From an uncultured Mycolicibacterium sp. (GTDB lineage Bacteria > Actinomycetota > Actinomycetes > Mycobacteriales > Mycobacteriaceae), in the NCBI RefSeq assembly GCF_937941905.1, contig NZ_CALDGS010000153.1, forward strand, positions 1 to 14,164: a DNA stretch of 14,164 bases, read 5' to 3'. A program made the position numbers and the translations under genes. Shown one piece after another: positions 1 to 8,016 of the stretch; position 1 is the first letter of the stretch, and each line of letters starts with the position of its first letter. The notes under the pieces are model-generated. The model did no database searches. It was not told the DNA's origin and saw nothing but the letters and a program-made list of their open reading frames with translations.

Positions 1-725
1 CCGAACTCGTCCTCGGAGAGCTTCTCGCCGTCGATGTCGGCGTGCACCAGCTTGCTGACGATGTCGTCGGTCGGGTTCTTGATCCGCTCGTCGGCCATCG
101 CCATGGCGTAGGTGATCAGCTCCACCGACGACTGGGCCGGGTCGATGTGCGCGTACTCCGGGTCCTCACCGGCGGTCATCTCGTTGGACCAGCGGAAGAT
201 CTTGTCCCGGTCCTCCTGCGGCACGCCGAGCAACTCGGCGATCGCCTGCAGCGGCAGCTCGCAGGCCACCTGCTCGACGAAGTCGCCGGCCTCGAGCTTG
301 GCGGCGGTCTCGGCGATCTTCTGGGCCCGGTTGCGCAGCTCGTCCTCGAGCCGGCCGATGGCCCGCGGGGTGAAGCCGCGCGAGATGATCTTGCGCAGCC
401 GGGTGTGCTGCGGTGCGTCCATGTTCAGCAGCACGTTCTTCTGAACGTCGATCGCCTCGCGGGTCATGTCCTTCGGCCAGACCGGGATCGCGCCGTCGGG
501 CGAGCTGCCGAACACGTCGCTGCGCCGCGACACCTCCTTGACGTCGCGGTGCTTGGTGACGAGCCAGTAGCCCTTGTCGCCGAAGCCACCGGTGCCCTCC
601 GGCACGTCCACCCAGTGAATCGGCTCGGACTTGCGCAGTTCAGCAAGTTCTTTGACCGGGAGACCCTTCAGGTTCAGGTCGGCATCGAGCGGGTCGAAGC
701 CCTTGGGCAGGTTCGGACAAGCCAT
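1..725 (-). CDS. cyp125: Cytochrome P450 CYP125, steroid C26/C27 monooxygenase (3' end outside window)
   Basis: N-terminal 241 residues of a P450 of about 420. CYP125 enzymes hydroxylate and further oxidise the terminal side-chain carbon of cholesterol and cholest-4-en-3-one, which starts side-chain degradation. The fragment carries the C-helix motif MDAPQHTRLRK (residues 102-112) followed by SRGFTPRA, and the stretch EDPEYAHIDP near residue 195. All are CYP125 hallmarks I recognise. The I-helix, ExxR and haem-cysteine motifs lie off the left edge, so an intact catalytic core cannot be verified. The ATG at 725 is chosen because AAGGAG (minus strand, 733-738) sits 7 nt upstream. The short N-terminus (MACPNLPKGFD) resembles CYP125A3 of fast growers rather than the longer M. 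tuberculosis form. The gene diverges from fadA5, with a KstR-type operator at 741-754 just upstream. Family is near certain; subfamily numbering is inference. Confidence 0.93.
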   Translation of the reverse strand, partial: MACPNLPKGFDPLDADLNLKGLPVKELAELRKSEPIHWVDVPEGTGGFGDKGYWLVTKHRDVKEVSRRSDVFGSSPDGAIPVWPKDMTREAIDVQKNVLLNMDAPQHTRLRKIISRGFTPRAIGRLEDELRNRAQKIAETAAKLEAGDFVEQVACELPLQAIAELLGVPQEDRDKIFRWSNEMTAGEDPEYAHIDPAQSSVELITYAMAMADERIKNPTDDIVSKLVHADIDGEKLSEDEF

Positions 726-740
726 CCGTGCGCTCCTTAC

Positions 741-754
741 TGCAACGTGTTCTA
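741..754. promoter_or_regulatory. KstR operator, cyp125-proximal
   Basis: The 14-mer TGCAACGTGTTCTA matches TNNAACNNGTTNNA, the KstR palindrome, at every fixed position. It lies 15 bp upstream of the cyp125 start, next to its Shine-Dalgarno sequence. KstR is the TetR-family repressor of the upper cholesterol pathway and is released by 3-oxo-4-cholestenoyl-CoA-type ligands. The repressor gene is not in this window. Assignment rests on motif match and position. Confidence 0.85.
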
Positions 755-819
755 GTGCCATTGAAACACGGCCTTCGCGCAGATCAAAGGGGCGATGGCA
801 TCCGCGCTTGTCAGGCTAA

Positions 820-833
820 TGAAACGTGTTCTA
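820..833. promoter_or_regulatory. KstR operator, fadA5-proximal
   Basis: TGAAACGTGTTCTA is a second full match to TNNAACNNGTTNNA. Its last two bases are the first two of a TANNNT hexamer (832-837), and it ends 10 bp before the fadA5 start. It shares the core AACGTGTTCTA with the site at 741-754, in the same orientation, 79 bp centre to centre. A bound dimer here would cover the likely fadA5 promoter. Confidence 0.87.
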
Positions 834-837
834 GCCT
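832..837 (+). promoter_or_regulatory. Putative -10 element of fadA5 (leaderless)
   Basis: TAGCCT fits the mycobacterial TANNNT -10 pattern and is separated from the fadA5 ATG by 6 nt. Transcription would therefore start at or next to the A of the start codon. No convincing Shine-Dalgarno sequence precedes the ATG, which supports a leaderless transcript. The start site is inferred, not seen. Confidence 0.55.
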
Positions 838-843
838 GGCGGA

Positions 844-2007
844 ATGGGTAACCCTGTGATCGTCGAAGCCACCCGCAGTCCGATCGGCAAGCGCAACGGC
901 TGGCTGTCGGGGCTGCACGCCACCGAACTGCTGGGCGCCGTACAGAAGGCCCTCGTCGAGAAGGCCGGCATCGACCCCGGTGACGTCGAGCAGGTCATCG
1001 GCGGTTGCGTCACACAGTACGGCGAGCAGTCCAACAACATCACCCGGGTCGCCTGGCTGACCGCGGGCCTGCCCGAGCACGTCGGCGCCACCACCATCGA
1101 CTGCCAGTGCGGCAGCGCCCAGCAGGCCAACCACCTGATCGCCGGGCTGATCAGCGCCGGGGCCATCGACATCGGCATCGCCTGCGGCATCGAGGCGATG
1201 AGCCGGGTCGGCCTGGGCGAGAACGCGGGCCCGGACCGCTCCAAGATCCGCGCCGCCTCCTGGGACATCGACATGCCCAACCAGTTCGAGGCCGCCGAGC
1301 GGATCGCCAAGCGGCGCGGCATCACCCGCGAGGACCTCGACCAGTTCGGGCTGCAGTCGCAGCTCAAGGCCCAGCAGGCGTGGGCCGAGGGCCGGTTCGA
1401 CCGGGAGATCAGCCCGATCGAGGCCCCGGTGCTCGACGAGCTGCGCCAGCCGACCGGTGAGCGCCAGCTGGTCACCCGCGACCAGGGCCTGCGCGAGACC
1501 ACCCTGGAGGCGCTGGCCGGGCTCAAGCCGGTGATCGAGGGCGGCCTGCACACCGCGGGCACCTCCTCGCAGATCTCCGACGGCGCGGCCGCCGTGCTGT
1601 GGATGGACGAGGACAAGGCCAAGGCGCTGGGGCTGCGGCCGCGGGCCCGCATCGTGTCGCAGGCGCTGGTGGGGGCCGAGACCTACTACCACCTCGACGG
1701 GCCGGTGCAGGCCACCGAGGCGGTGCTGCGGAAGGCCGGCATGAACATCGGCGACATCGACCTCGTCGAGATCAACGAGGCGTTCGCGTCGGTGGTGCTC
1801 AGCTGGGCCCGGGTGCACGAGGCGGACATGAGCCGGGTCAACGTCAACGGCGGCGCGATCGCGCTGGGTCACCCGGTGGGCAGCACCGGCAGCCGGCTCA
1901 TCACCACCGCGCTGCACGAGCTGGAGCGCACCGACAAGTCGACCGCGCTGATCACCATGTGCGCCGGCGGGGCACTGGCCACCGGCACCATCATCGAGCG
2001 GATCTGA
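844..2007 (+). CDS. fadA5: FadA5, acetyl-CoA acetyltransferase (thiolase) of cholesterol side-chain beta-oxidation
   Basis: A 387-residue thiolase. FadA5 cleaves the 3-keto acyl-CoA of the steroid side chain, releasing acetyl-CoA and shortening the C24 thioester to the C22 one. The start MGNPVIVEATRSPIGKRNGW is the typical FadA5 N-terminus. The catalytic set is complete: nucleophilic Cys89 in DCQCGS, INEAF near 310-314, His343 in GHPVG, and Cys373 in TMCAGG. Length is close to the 391 residues I recall for M. tuberculosis. It is divergent from cyp125 and preceded by a KstR operator and a likely leaderless promoter. Its 3' end overlaps the converging SnoaL-like gene by 17 bp. The paralogue fadA6 lies in the same window, but the CQCGS versus RQCGS context and the C-terminus separate them clearly. 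Confidence 0.95.
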   Translation: MGNPVIVEATRSPIGKRNGWLSGLHATELLGAVQKALVEKAGIDPGDVEQVIGGCVTQYGEQSNNITRVAWLTAGLPEHVGATTIDCQCGSAQQANHLIAGLISAGAIDIGIACGIEAMSRVGLGENAGPDRSKIRAASWDIDMPNQFEAAERIAKRRGITREDLDQFGLQSQLKAQQAWAEGRFDREISPIEAPVLDELRQPTGERQLVTRDQGLRETTLEALAGLKPVIEGGLHTAGTSSQISDGAAAVLWMDEDKAKALGLRPRARIVSQALVGAETYYHLDGPVQATEAVLRKAGMNIGDIDLVEINEAFASVVLSWARVHEADMSRVNVNGGAIALGHPVGSTGSRLITTALHELERTDKSTALITMCAGGALATGTIIERI

Positions 2008-2383
2008 CCCGCACCAGCGCCGGGCGGATACGCGCCCGGATGCGGTGAATGCGGCCGTCGCCGGCCGGGATGACGAAGGCCTCGTCCACGTGGGCCACCA
2101 CCCGGCGCCCGGCGACGGCCGCTTTCGTCACCACGGTGAACCGGGCGTGCACCACGTCGCCGTCGACCCGGAACGCCCGGTCCACGGCCGCGGCGATGAC
2201 CCGGTACTGCGGGCCCCGCTCCAGGCTGCGGCGCAGGTGGCCGCCGGAGAACCCGGTGCGGATGCCCACCTCGGTGCGCACGCAGTCCGGGGCGAACGGC
2301 ACCGCCGCGGCGTCGTGGCTGACCAGGGCGTCGATGTAGGCCTGCGCGGCGGCGATGCGCTCGGCGTCGGAGACGGTACCCAT
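1991..2383 (-). CDS. Small NTF2/SnoaL-like fold protein, function unknown
   Basis: 130 residues with no signal peptide or membrane segment. The layout is that of a SnoaL/NTF2-like cone-shaped alpha+beta barrel (DUF8021-like). An N-terminal helix (AERIAAAQAYIDALVSHD) is followed by FAPDCVRTEVGIRTGFSGG and then alternating beta strands ending in HRIRARIRP. Such domains serve as small hydrolases, isomerases or binding modules, and no catalytic residue can be named here. The ATG at 2383 is preferred to an adjacent GTG at 2386. A TATGCT hexamer at 2392-2397 lies 8 nt upstream and there is no clear ribosome site, so a leaderless start is plausible. It runs tail-to-tail with fadA5 and overlaps its end. 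In M. tuberculosis the position after fadA5 holds ddn, so this gene is specific to this lineage. A steroid role is only suggested by location. Confidence 0.72.
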   Translation of the reverse strand: MGTVSDAERIAAAQAYIDALVSHDAAAVPFAPDCVRTEVGIRTGFSGGHLRRSLERGPQYRVIAAAVDRAFRVDGDVVHARFTVVTKAAVAGRRVVAHVDEAFVIPAGDGRIHRIRARIRPALVRVRSAR

Positions 2384-2391
2384 CACCGGCG

Positions 2392-2397
2392 AGCATA
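2392..2397 (-). promoter_or_regulatory. Putative -10 element of the SnoaL-like gene
   Basis: TATGCT on the minus strand fits TANNNT. It lies 5 nt from a GTG and 8 nt from the ATG of the SnoaL-like gene, again compatible with a leaderless start. No KstR or KstR2 motif is nearby. I see no clear -35. Confidence 0.4.
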
Positions 2398-2460
2398 GGC
2401 CGCGCCGGGGTTCCCGATCCGGTCTTGCCGAATCGGGGCCACCTCCGGGGACCGAGGGGT

Positions 2461-2466
2461 TACCGT
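2461..2466 (+). promoter_or_regulatory. Possible -10 element of the histidine phosphatase gene
   Basis: TACCGT fits TANNNT and lies 33 nt upstream of the ATG at 2500, implying a short leader of about 25 nt with a GGGGG run before the start. A single degenerate hexamer in GC-rich DNA is weak evidence. Confidence 0.25.
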
Positions 2467-2499
2467 GTCGGCCAGCAACACCGACGACTGGGGGTGCCG

Positions 2500-3840
2500 A
2501 TGCCGCCGACCTCGTCCCGGGCCCGCCGGCTGCGCGGGCTGTTCGCCGCGCTCGTCGCGGCGGTGCTGCTCTTCGTCGGCGCCGTGCCGGCCTGGTCGAT
2601 GACCGTGACGTTCGTCCGGCACGGCCAGTCGCAGGCCAACGCCGACGACCGCATCGAGACCGACATCCCGGGCCGCGGGTTGTCCGACCTGGGCCGGGAC
2701 CAGGCCGAGGCGGTCGCCGACGCGCTCATCGCCGCGGGCGTGCCGATCGACGCGATCTACACCTCGCCGCTGGCGCGCACCCGCCAGACCGCCGAGCCGC
2801 TGGTGACGCGGACCGGCCTGACCCCGACCGAGCTCTACGGGCTGCGCGAGATCCCGGCCGGCTGGGTGGAGGGCTCGCCGGAGAGCCAGGGCATCGGCCG
2901 GTTGTTCTACGCCCTGCCGGCGGTGCTGTGGACGCTGGGCCTGCGGTTCGTCCCGGTGCCGGGCTCGGAGGACGGCAACGCCTTCGACGCCCGGGTCGAC
3001 GAGGCGCTGCGGCGGATCCATGCCGACAGCGGCGGCGACCCCGACTTCCACGCGGTGGCCTACGGGCACGGCGCGACGATCATGTTCTGGACGCTGATGA
3101 ACGTCGAGAACCCCGATCTCGGCCTGCTGCTGCACATCCTGGACAACACCGAGACCGTGGTGATCGAGGGCAGCCCGGAGGAGGGCTGGCGGCTGGTGTC
3201 CTGGGCCGGGATCGAGGTGTCCCCCACCCCGTCGCTGCCGAACCGGCTGTTCGTGCGGGTGCGCGACCTGCTCGTCGCGCCGCAGACCGCGATCTACCAC
3301 GTCGTGCAGGCGCTGCAGACCGGTGACCTGGCCGCCATCGCGAACGCCATCCGGGACGGGGTGTTCGACGTCGTCGACACCGCGATCCGGTTCGTGCCCA
3401 ACGTCATCGGCGACATCGTCGACGCGGTGCGGCCGGGGGTCGCCCCGCTCACCGGGCAGTCCGTCACCACCGCCGGCCGGGCCGTCGCCGCCGAACCGGC
3501 CGAGGCGCCGGCCGCCGAGGTGGGCGAACTGCCCGCGCAGGCGGGCCGTTCCGAACCGACCGCGCTGCTCCGCCGTGCCGCCCGGGAGTGGTCCGGGAAG
3601 GCCAACGGCGCAACCGATCTCAGCGACGGCAACAAGGTGGTCCCGCTGCGGCGCGGCAAGGCGCCGGCGGCCACCGCGCCGGCGCCCGATGCGTCCCTGC
3701 CGGCCGAGGAGTCCGAACCGACCGGGCCCGAACCCGGCGCGGAGCCCAGCGCCGCGCCGGAGCACCCGGGGCCGGCCGAGACCGGCCCGGACCCGGCCCC
3801 GGCCGACGCCGCGGGCGGGGCCGAGCGGGCGGCCGCCTGA
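2500..3840 (+). CDS. Exported histidine phosphatase (phosphoglycerate mutase-like superfamily) with disordered tail
   Basis: 446 residues in three parts. Residues 1-33 are a signal peptide: a basic RARRLRG stretch, a hydrophobic core, and VPAWS near the probable cleavage point. Residues 34-235 are a histidine phosphatase domain. It has the RHG motif (FVRHGQSQAN, catalytic His41), SPLARTRQTAE (Arg93/Arg95), LREI with Glu117, and the second histidine in YGHG (His190). The fold transfers phosphate through a phosphohistidine; the substrate cannot be told. Residues 240-320 form a hydrophobic helical stretch (LFVRVRDLLV, VFDVVDTAIRFVPNVIGDIV). Residues 325-446 are Pro/Ala/Glu-rich and probably disordered. 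The ATG at 2500 is chosen because the signal peptide begins there; the upstream extension is arginine-rich read-through. It stands alone on its strand between the two regulon blocks and has no sterol operator. It probably acts in the cell envelope. Confidence 0.88.
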   Translation: MPPTSSRARRLRGLFAALVAAVLLFVGAVPAWSMTVTFVRHGQSQANADDRIETDIPGRGLSDLGRDQAEAVADALIAAGVPIDAIYTSPLARTRQTAEPLVTRTGLTPTELYGLREIPAGWVEGSPESQGIGRLFYALPAVLWTLGLRFVPVPGSEDGNAFDARVDEALRRIHADSGGDPDFHAVAYGHGATIMFWTLMNVENPDLGLLLHILDNTETVVIEGSPEEGWRLVSWAGIEVSPTPSLPNRLFVRVRDLLVAPQTAIYHVVQALQTGDLAAIANAIRDGVFDVVDTAIRFVPNVIGDIVDAVRPGVAPLTGQSVTTAGRAVAAEPAEAPAAEVGELPAQAGRSEPTALLRRAAREWSGKANGATDLSDGNKVVPLRRGKAPAATAPAPDASLPAEESEPTGPEPGAEPSAAPEHPGPAETGPDPAPADAAGGAERAAA

Positions 3841-3856
3841 GCGGGGCCGCCGGCGA

Positions 3857-4762
3857 TCAGGCGCCGTAGACCGGCAGCGGCGTACGCGCCTTGGCCAGCA
3901 GGTCGGTGACCACCGGGCCGAGCTCGTTCGGATCCCAGCGGGCGCCCTTGTCCGCCTCGGGGCCGCGCGACCAGCCCTCGCAGACCCGGATGATGCCGCC
4001 CTCGACCTCGAACACCCGGCCGGTGACGTCCTTGGACTCCGCACTGCCCAGCCAGACCACCAGCGGCGAGATGTTCTCCGGCGCCATGGAGTCGAACGCC
4101 TGGTCCTGGGTGGCCATCATGTCGGCGAACACGGTCTCGGTCATCCGGGTGCGCGCCGACGGGGCGATGGCGTTGACGGTCACGCCGTAGCGGCCGAGCT
4201 CCGCCGCGGCCACCAGGGTCAGCGTGGCGATGCCGCCCTTGGCCGCGGAGTAGTTGCCCTGCCCGACGCTGCCGAGCAGGCCGGCGCCGGAGCTGGTGTT
4301 GATGATCCGGGCGTCCACCGGGTTGCCGGCCTTGTGCTGGGCCCGCCAGTAGGCGGCGGCGTGGCGGATGGTGGCGAAGTGGCCCTTGAGGTGCACCGCG
4401 ATGACCGCGTCGAACTCCTCCTCGCTGGTGTTGGCGATCATCCGGTCCCGGACGATGCCGGCGTTGTTCACCAGCACGTCGAGCCCGCCGAAGGTGTCCA
4501 CGGCGGCCTGGATGAGCTCCTCGGCCTGCTTCCAGTCGGCGACGTTGGAGCCGTTGGCGACGGCCTCACCGCCGGCGGCCCTGATCTCGTCGACGACGGC
4601 CTGCGCGGCGCTGCCGCCGGAGGCCGGCGAGCCGTCCAGGCCCACCCCGATGTCGTTGACCACCACCTTGGCGCCCTGGGCGGCGAACGCCAGCGCATGC
4701 GCGCGCCCGATGCCGTTGCCGGCACCCGTCACGATGACCACGCGGCCGTCGAGCAATCCCAT
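3857..4762 (-). CDS. Short-chain dehydrogenase/reductase, Rv3548c type
   Basis: 301 residues, close to the roughly 304 of Rv3548c. Classical SDR features are in order: cofactor loop TGAGNGIGRAHA (Gly13-Gly19), NNAG (99-102), Ser157/158 in INTSSGAG, and Tyr171 with Lys175 in YSAAK. An acidic residue after the second strand (VVNDIG, Asp37) suggests NAD(H) preference. The pattern resembles the dehydrogenase part of peroxisomal multifunctional enzyme 2, so a 3-hydroxyacyl-CoA dehydrogenase role in sterol catabolism is plausible but unproven. An AGGGGAG ribosome site (4772-4778 on the minus strand) overlaps the stop codon of the upstream SDR and fixes the ATG at 4762. The two SDR genes are 14 nt apart and probably co-transcribed from the KstR2-controlled promoter at 5569-5591. 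Confidence 0.9.
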   Translation of the reverse strand: MGLLDGRVVIVTGAGNGIGRAHALAFAAQGAKVVVNDIGVGLDGSPASGGSAAQAVVDEIRAAGGEAVANGSNVADWKQAEELIQAAVDTFGGLDVLVNNAGIVRDRMIANTSEEEFDAVIAVHLKGHFATIRHAAAYWRAQHKAGNPVDARIINTSSGAGLLGSVGQGNYSAAKGGIATLTLVAAAELGRYGVTVNAIAPSARTRMTETVFADMMATQDQAFDSMAPENISPLVVWLGSAESKDVTGRVFEVEGGIIRVCEGWSRGPEADKGARWDPNELGPVVTDLLAKARTPLPVYGA

Positions 4763-4776
4763 ATCCGTTGTCTCCC

Positions 4777-5562
4777 CTATCGTTTGATGTCCGCTTTGGT
4801 GGTGGCCAGGTAGTGCGGCGGCTCGCCGCCGCCGTGCACCTCCAGCGAGGCGCCACTGATGTAGGCCGCCGCGTCGGAGGCCAAAAACGCCGCGGCCCAG
4901 CCCACGTCGGCCGGTTTGGCCAGCCGGCGCAGCGGGACGTTCTCGCAGATCGCGGCGATCGACTCGGCGTCGCCGTAGAACAACTCGGACTGTTCGGTCT
5001 CCACCATGCCGACCACCACCGAGTTCACCCGCACCTTCGGCGCCCACTCCACCGCCAGCGTGCTGGTCAGGCTCTCCACGCCGGCCTTGGCCGCGCCGTA
5101 CGGGGCGGTGCCCGGGGTGGGCCGGCGGGCGCTGACGCTGGTGATGTTGACGATCGCCCCGCCGCGCTCCTGCTGCTGCATCTGGGCGTTGGCGTGCTGC
5201 GAAACCCACAGCGGGCCGAGCAGATTGAGTTCGACGATCTTGCGGTTGAAGTTGGCCGTGGACTCCGCGGTGAGCACGTACGGCGAGCCGCCGGCGTTGT
5301 TCACCACGACGTCGAGCCGGCCGTGCCGGCGCACGATCTCGTCGATCATGGCGGCCACGGCGGCGTCGTCGCGCACGTCGCAGGAGTGGAATTCGTACGG
5401 CAGCCCCTCGACGGGCCGGCGGGCGCAGGTCACCACGGTGGCGCCCTGGGCGGCGAACACGGCACTGATGCCGGCGCCAACCCCTCGAACACCGCCGGTC
5501 ACCAGCACCACCCTGCCCTCGAGCCCCAGGTTGATCGCAACAGGTTCAGGCGCGTCGGTCAC
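4777..5562 (-). CDS. Short-chain dehydrogenase/reductase, Rv3549c type
   Basis: 261 residues. SDR motifs: TGGVRGVG (22-29), CDVRD (61-65), NNAG (88-91), Ser142 in NITSVS, and Tyr155/Lys159 in YGAAK. The residues after strand 2, CARRP, favour NADP(H) by the usual basic-residue rule, which would contrast with its partner SDR. It is the promoter-proximal gene of the two-SDR unit and diverges from echA20. The start is GTG at 5562: a TACGCT -10 hexamer ends 6 nt before it, there is no ribosome-binding sequence, and the KstR2 operator lies 15 bp upstream, so a leaderless transcript is likely. It belongs to the HIP-degradation regulon by operator and synteny. The exact substrate (a hydroxy/keto step on a ring C/D CoA thioester) is inference. 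Confidence 0.9.
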   Translation of the reverse strand: MTDAPEPVAINLGLEGRVVLVTGGVRGVGAGISAVFAAQGATVVTCARRPVEGLPYEFHSCDVRDDAAVAAMIDEIVRRHGRLDVVVNNAGGSPYVLTAESTANFNRKIVELNLLGPLWVSQHANAQMQQQERGGAIVNITSVSARRPTPGTAPYGAAKAGVESLTSTLAVEWAPKVRVNSVVVGMVETEQSELFYGDAESIAAICENVPLRRLAKPADVGWAAAFLASDAAAYISGASLEVHGGGEPPHYLATTKADIKR

Positions 5563-5568
5563 TGTGCT

Positions 5569-5574
5569 AGCGTA
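5569..5574 (-). promoter_or_regulatory. Putative -10 element of the SDR operon (leaderless)
   Basis: TACGCT on the minus strand fits TANNNT and is 6 nt from the GTG start at 5562. The KstR2 palindrome begins 3 bp upstream, so repressor binding would occlude the promoter. Confidence 0.5.
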
Positions 5575-5577
5575 CCA

Positions 5578-5591
5578 AGCAAGTGCTTGCT
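5578..5591. promoter_or_regulatory. KstR2 operator between the SDR operon and echA20-ipdABC
   Basis: AGCAAGTGCTTGCT matches the KstR2 consensus ANCAAGNNCTTGNT at all fixed positions. The palindrome extends one base each side (5577-5592), interrupted only by the central TG. It is shared by the divergent transcripts, 15 bp from the SDR start and 30 bp from the echA20 start. In M. tuberculosis and M. smegmatis KstR2 binds the equivalent intergenic region and is released by HIP-CoA. Confidence 0.93.
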
Positions 5592-5621
5592 TAGGTAGCG
5601 ACCCCAGGAAGCGGACAACCC

Positions 5622-6382
5622 ATGCCCATAACCACCAGCACCGTCGAACCCGGGATCGTCACGGTCACCGTCGACTACCCGCCGGTCAACGCCATCCCGT
5701 CGCGCGGATGGTTCGAACTCGCCGACGCCGTCACCAGCGCCGGCCGCGACATGTCCACCCATGTGGTGATCCTGCGGGCCGAGGGCCGCGGCTTCAACGC
5801 CGGCGTGGACATCAAGGAGATGCAGAACACCGAGGGCTTCACCGCGCTCATCGACGCCAACCGCGGCTGCTTCGAGGCGTTCCGCGCGGTCTACGAGTGC
5901 GCGGTGCCGGTCGTCGCCGCGGTGAACGGCTTCTGCGTCGGCGGCGGCATCGGCCTGGTCGGCAACGCCGACGTCATCGTCGCCTCCGACGACGCGAAAT
6001 TCGGCCTGCCCGAGGTGGAACGAGGCGCGCTCGGCGCGGCCACCCACCTGTCCCGGCTGGTGCCGCAGCACATGATGCGGCGGCTGTTCTACACCGCCGC
6101 CACCGTCGACGCGCACACCCTGCACCACTTCGGTTCGGTGCACGAGGTGGTGCCGCGCGCCGAGCTCGACGAGGCCGCGCTGCGGGTGGCCCGTGACATC
6201 GCCGCCAAGGACACCCGGGTGATCCGGGCCGCCAAGGAGGCGCTGAACTTCATCGACGTGCAACGGGTCAACTCCAGCTACCGGATGGAGCAGGGCTTCA
6301 CGTTCGAACTCAACCTGGCCGGCGTCGCCGACGAGCACCGCGACGCCTTCGCCGGGACCAACAAGGCAGCCAAAGGGTCGAA

Positions 6383-6386
<4 letters not shown>
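5622..6386 (+). CDS. echA20: EchA20, crotonase-family ring-D hydrolase of HIP catabolism
   Basis: 254 residues with the crotonase fold. Seen are PPVNAI (20-25), the oxyanion-hole segment GRGFNAGVDIKEM (55-67), a second segment NGFCVGGGIGLVGNADVIVAS (102-122), and LPEVERGALGAATHL (129-143). In M. tuberculosis EchA20 hydrolyses ring D of a bicyclic HIP-derived CoA thioester to give COCHEA-CoA, the IpdAB substrate. The sequence matches the EchA20 I recall almost throughout, including the tail AKEALNFIDVQRVN. The ATG at 5622 follows AGGAAG (5606-5611). The stop overlaps the ipdA ATG by 4 nt, beginning a translationally coupled run of four genes under the KstR2 operator at 5578-5591. Confidence 0.95.
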
Positions 6387-7266
<880 letters not shown>

Positions 7267-7270
<4 letters not shown>

Positions 7271-8016
7271 CCACCGCGACCCGTGCCGAGGTGTGCGCCG
7301 TCGCCTGCGCCGAACTGTTCCGCGACGCCGGCGAGATCCTGGTCAGCCCGATGACCACCATGGTGCAGGTCGGCGCCCGGCTGGCCCGGCTCACCTTCGC
7401 CCCCGACATCCTGCTCACCGACGGCGAGGCCCGGCTCATCGCCGACACCCCCGCCCTCGGTGCCCCGGCGGCGATCGAGGGCTGGATGCCGTTCGGCCGG
7501 GTGTTCGAGACGCTGGCCTGGGGCCGGCGCCATGTCGTGATGGGCGCCAACCAGATCGACCGCTACGGCAACCAGAACCTCTCGGCGTTCGGCCCGCTGC
7601 AGCACCCCACCCGGCAGATGTTCGGGGTGCGCGGCGCGCCGGGCAACACCATCAACCACGCCACCAGCTACTGGGTGGGCAACCATTCCAAGCGGGTGTT
7701 CTGCGAGGCCGTCGACGTGGTCTGCGGGATCGGCTGGGACAAGGTCGATCCGGACAACCCGGCCTACCGGTTCGTCGACGTGTTCCGGGTGGTGAGCAAC
7801 CTCGGGGTGTTCGATTTCAACGGCCCCGACCATCAGATGCGGGCCGTCTCGCTGCACCCCGGCGTGACCGCCGAGCAGGTCGCCGAGAACACCTCGTTCG
7901 AGGTGCACGGGCTCGACGAGGCCGGCACCACCCGGCTGCCCACCGACGAGGAATTGCGCCTGATCCGCGAGGTGATCGACCCCAGGTCGCTGCGGGACAA
8001 GGAAATCCGGTCATGA
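7267..8016 (+). CDS. ipdB: IpdB, beta subunit of the last-ring-cleaving CoA hydrolase IpdAB
   Basis: 249 residues starting at a GTG inside the ipdA stop (GTGA overlap). It shows the class I CoA-transferase beta fold, including the family motif GANQIDRYGNQN (93-104). Where true transferases carry the SENG-type nucleophilic glutamate, this protein reads LLTDGEARLI (49-58), with no SENG. This agrees with IpdAB being a hydrolase rather than a transferase. It partners IpdA, and its stop overlaps the ipdC start by 4 nt. Confidence is high from motif pattern, size and synteny. Confidence 0.94.

Noticed and set aside
811..1917. Long minus-strand open frame antisense to fadA5
   Set aside because: It mirrors the codon periodicity of fadA5 in GC-rich DNA. 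The translation is Gly/Asp/Leu-rich with no domain, and fadA5 is a certain gene.
2383..4044. 553-codon minus-strand open frame opposite the histidine phosphatase
   Set aside because: The translation is low-complexity Arg/Gly/Pro. The plus strand has a signal peptide and complete catalytic motifs.
3323..4813. Long plus-strand frame running through the phosphatase tail and antisense to the SDR
   Set aside because: Pro/Arg-rich then Gly/Val/Asp-rich translation with no start context. It is a shadow of two real genes.
5006..6196. Plus-strand frame spanning the SDR/echA20 intergenic region
   Set aside because: It crosses the KstR2 operator and two well-supported divergent genes, and its translation changes to Arg-rich noise after the promoter.
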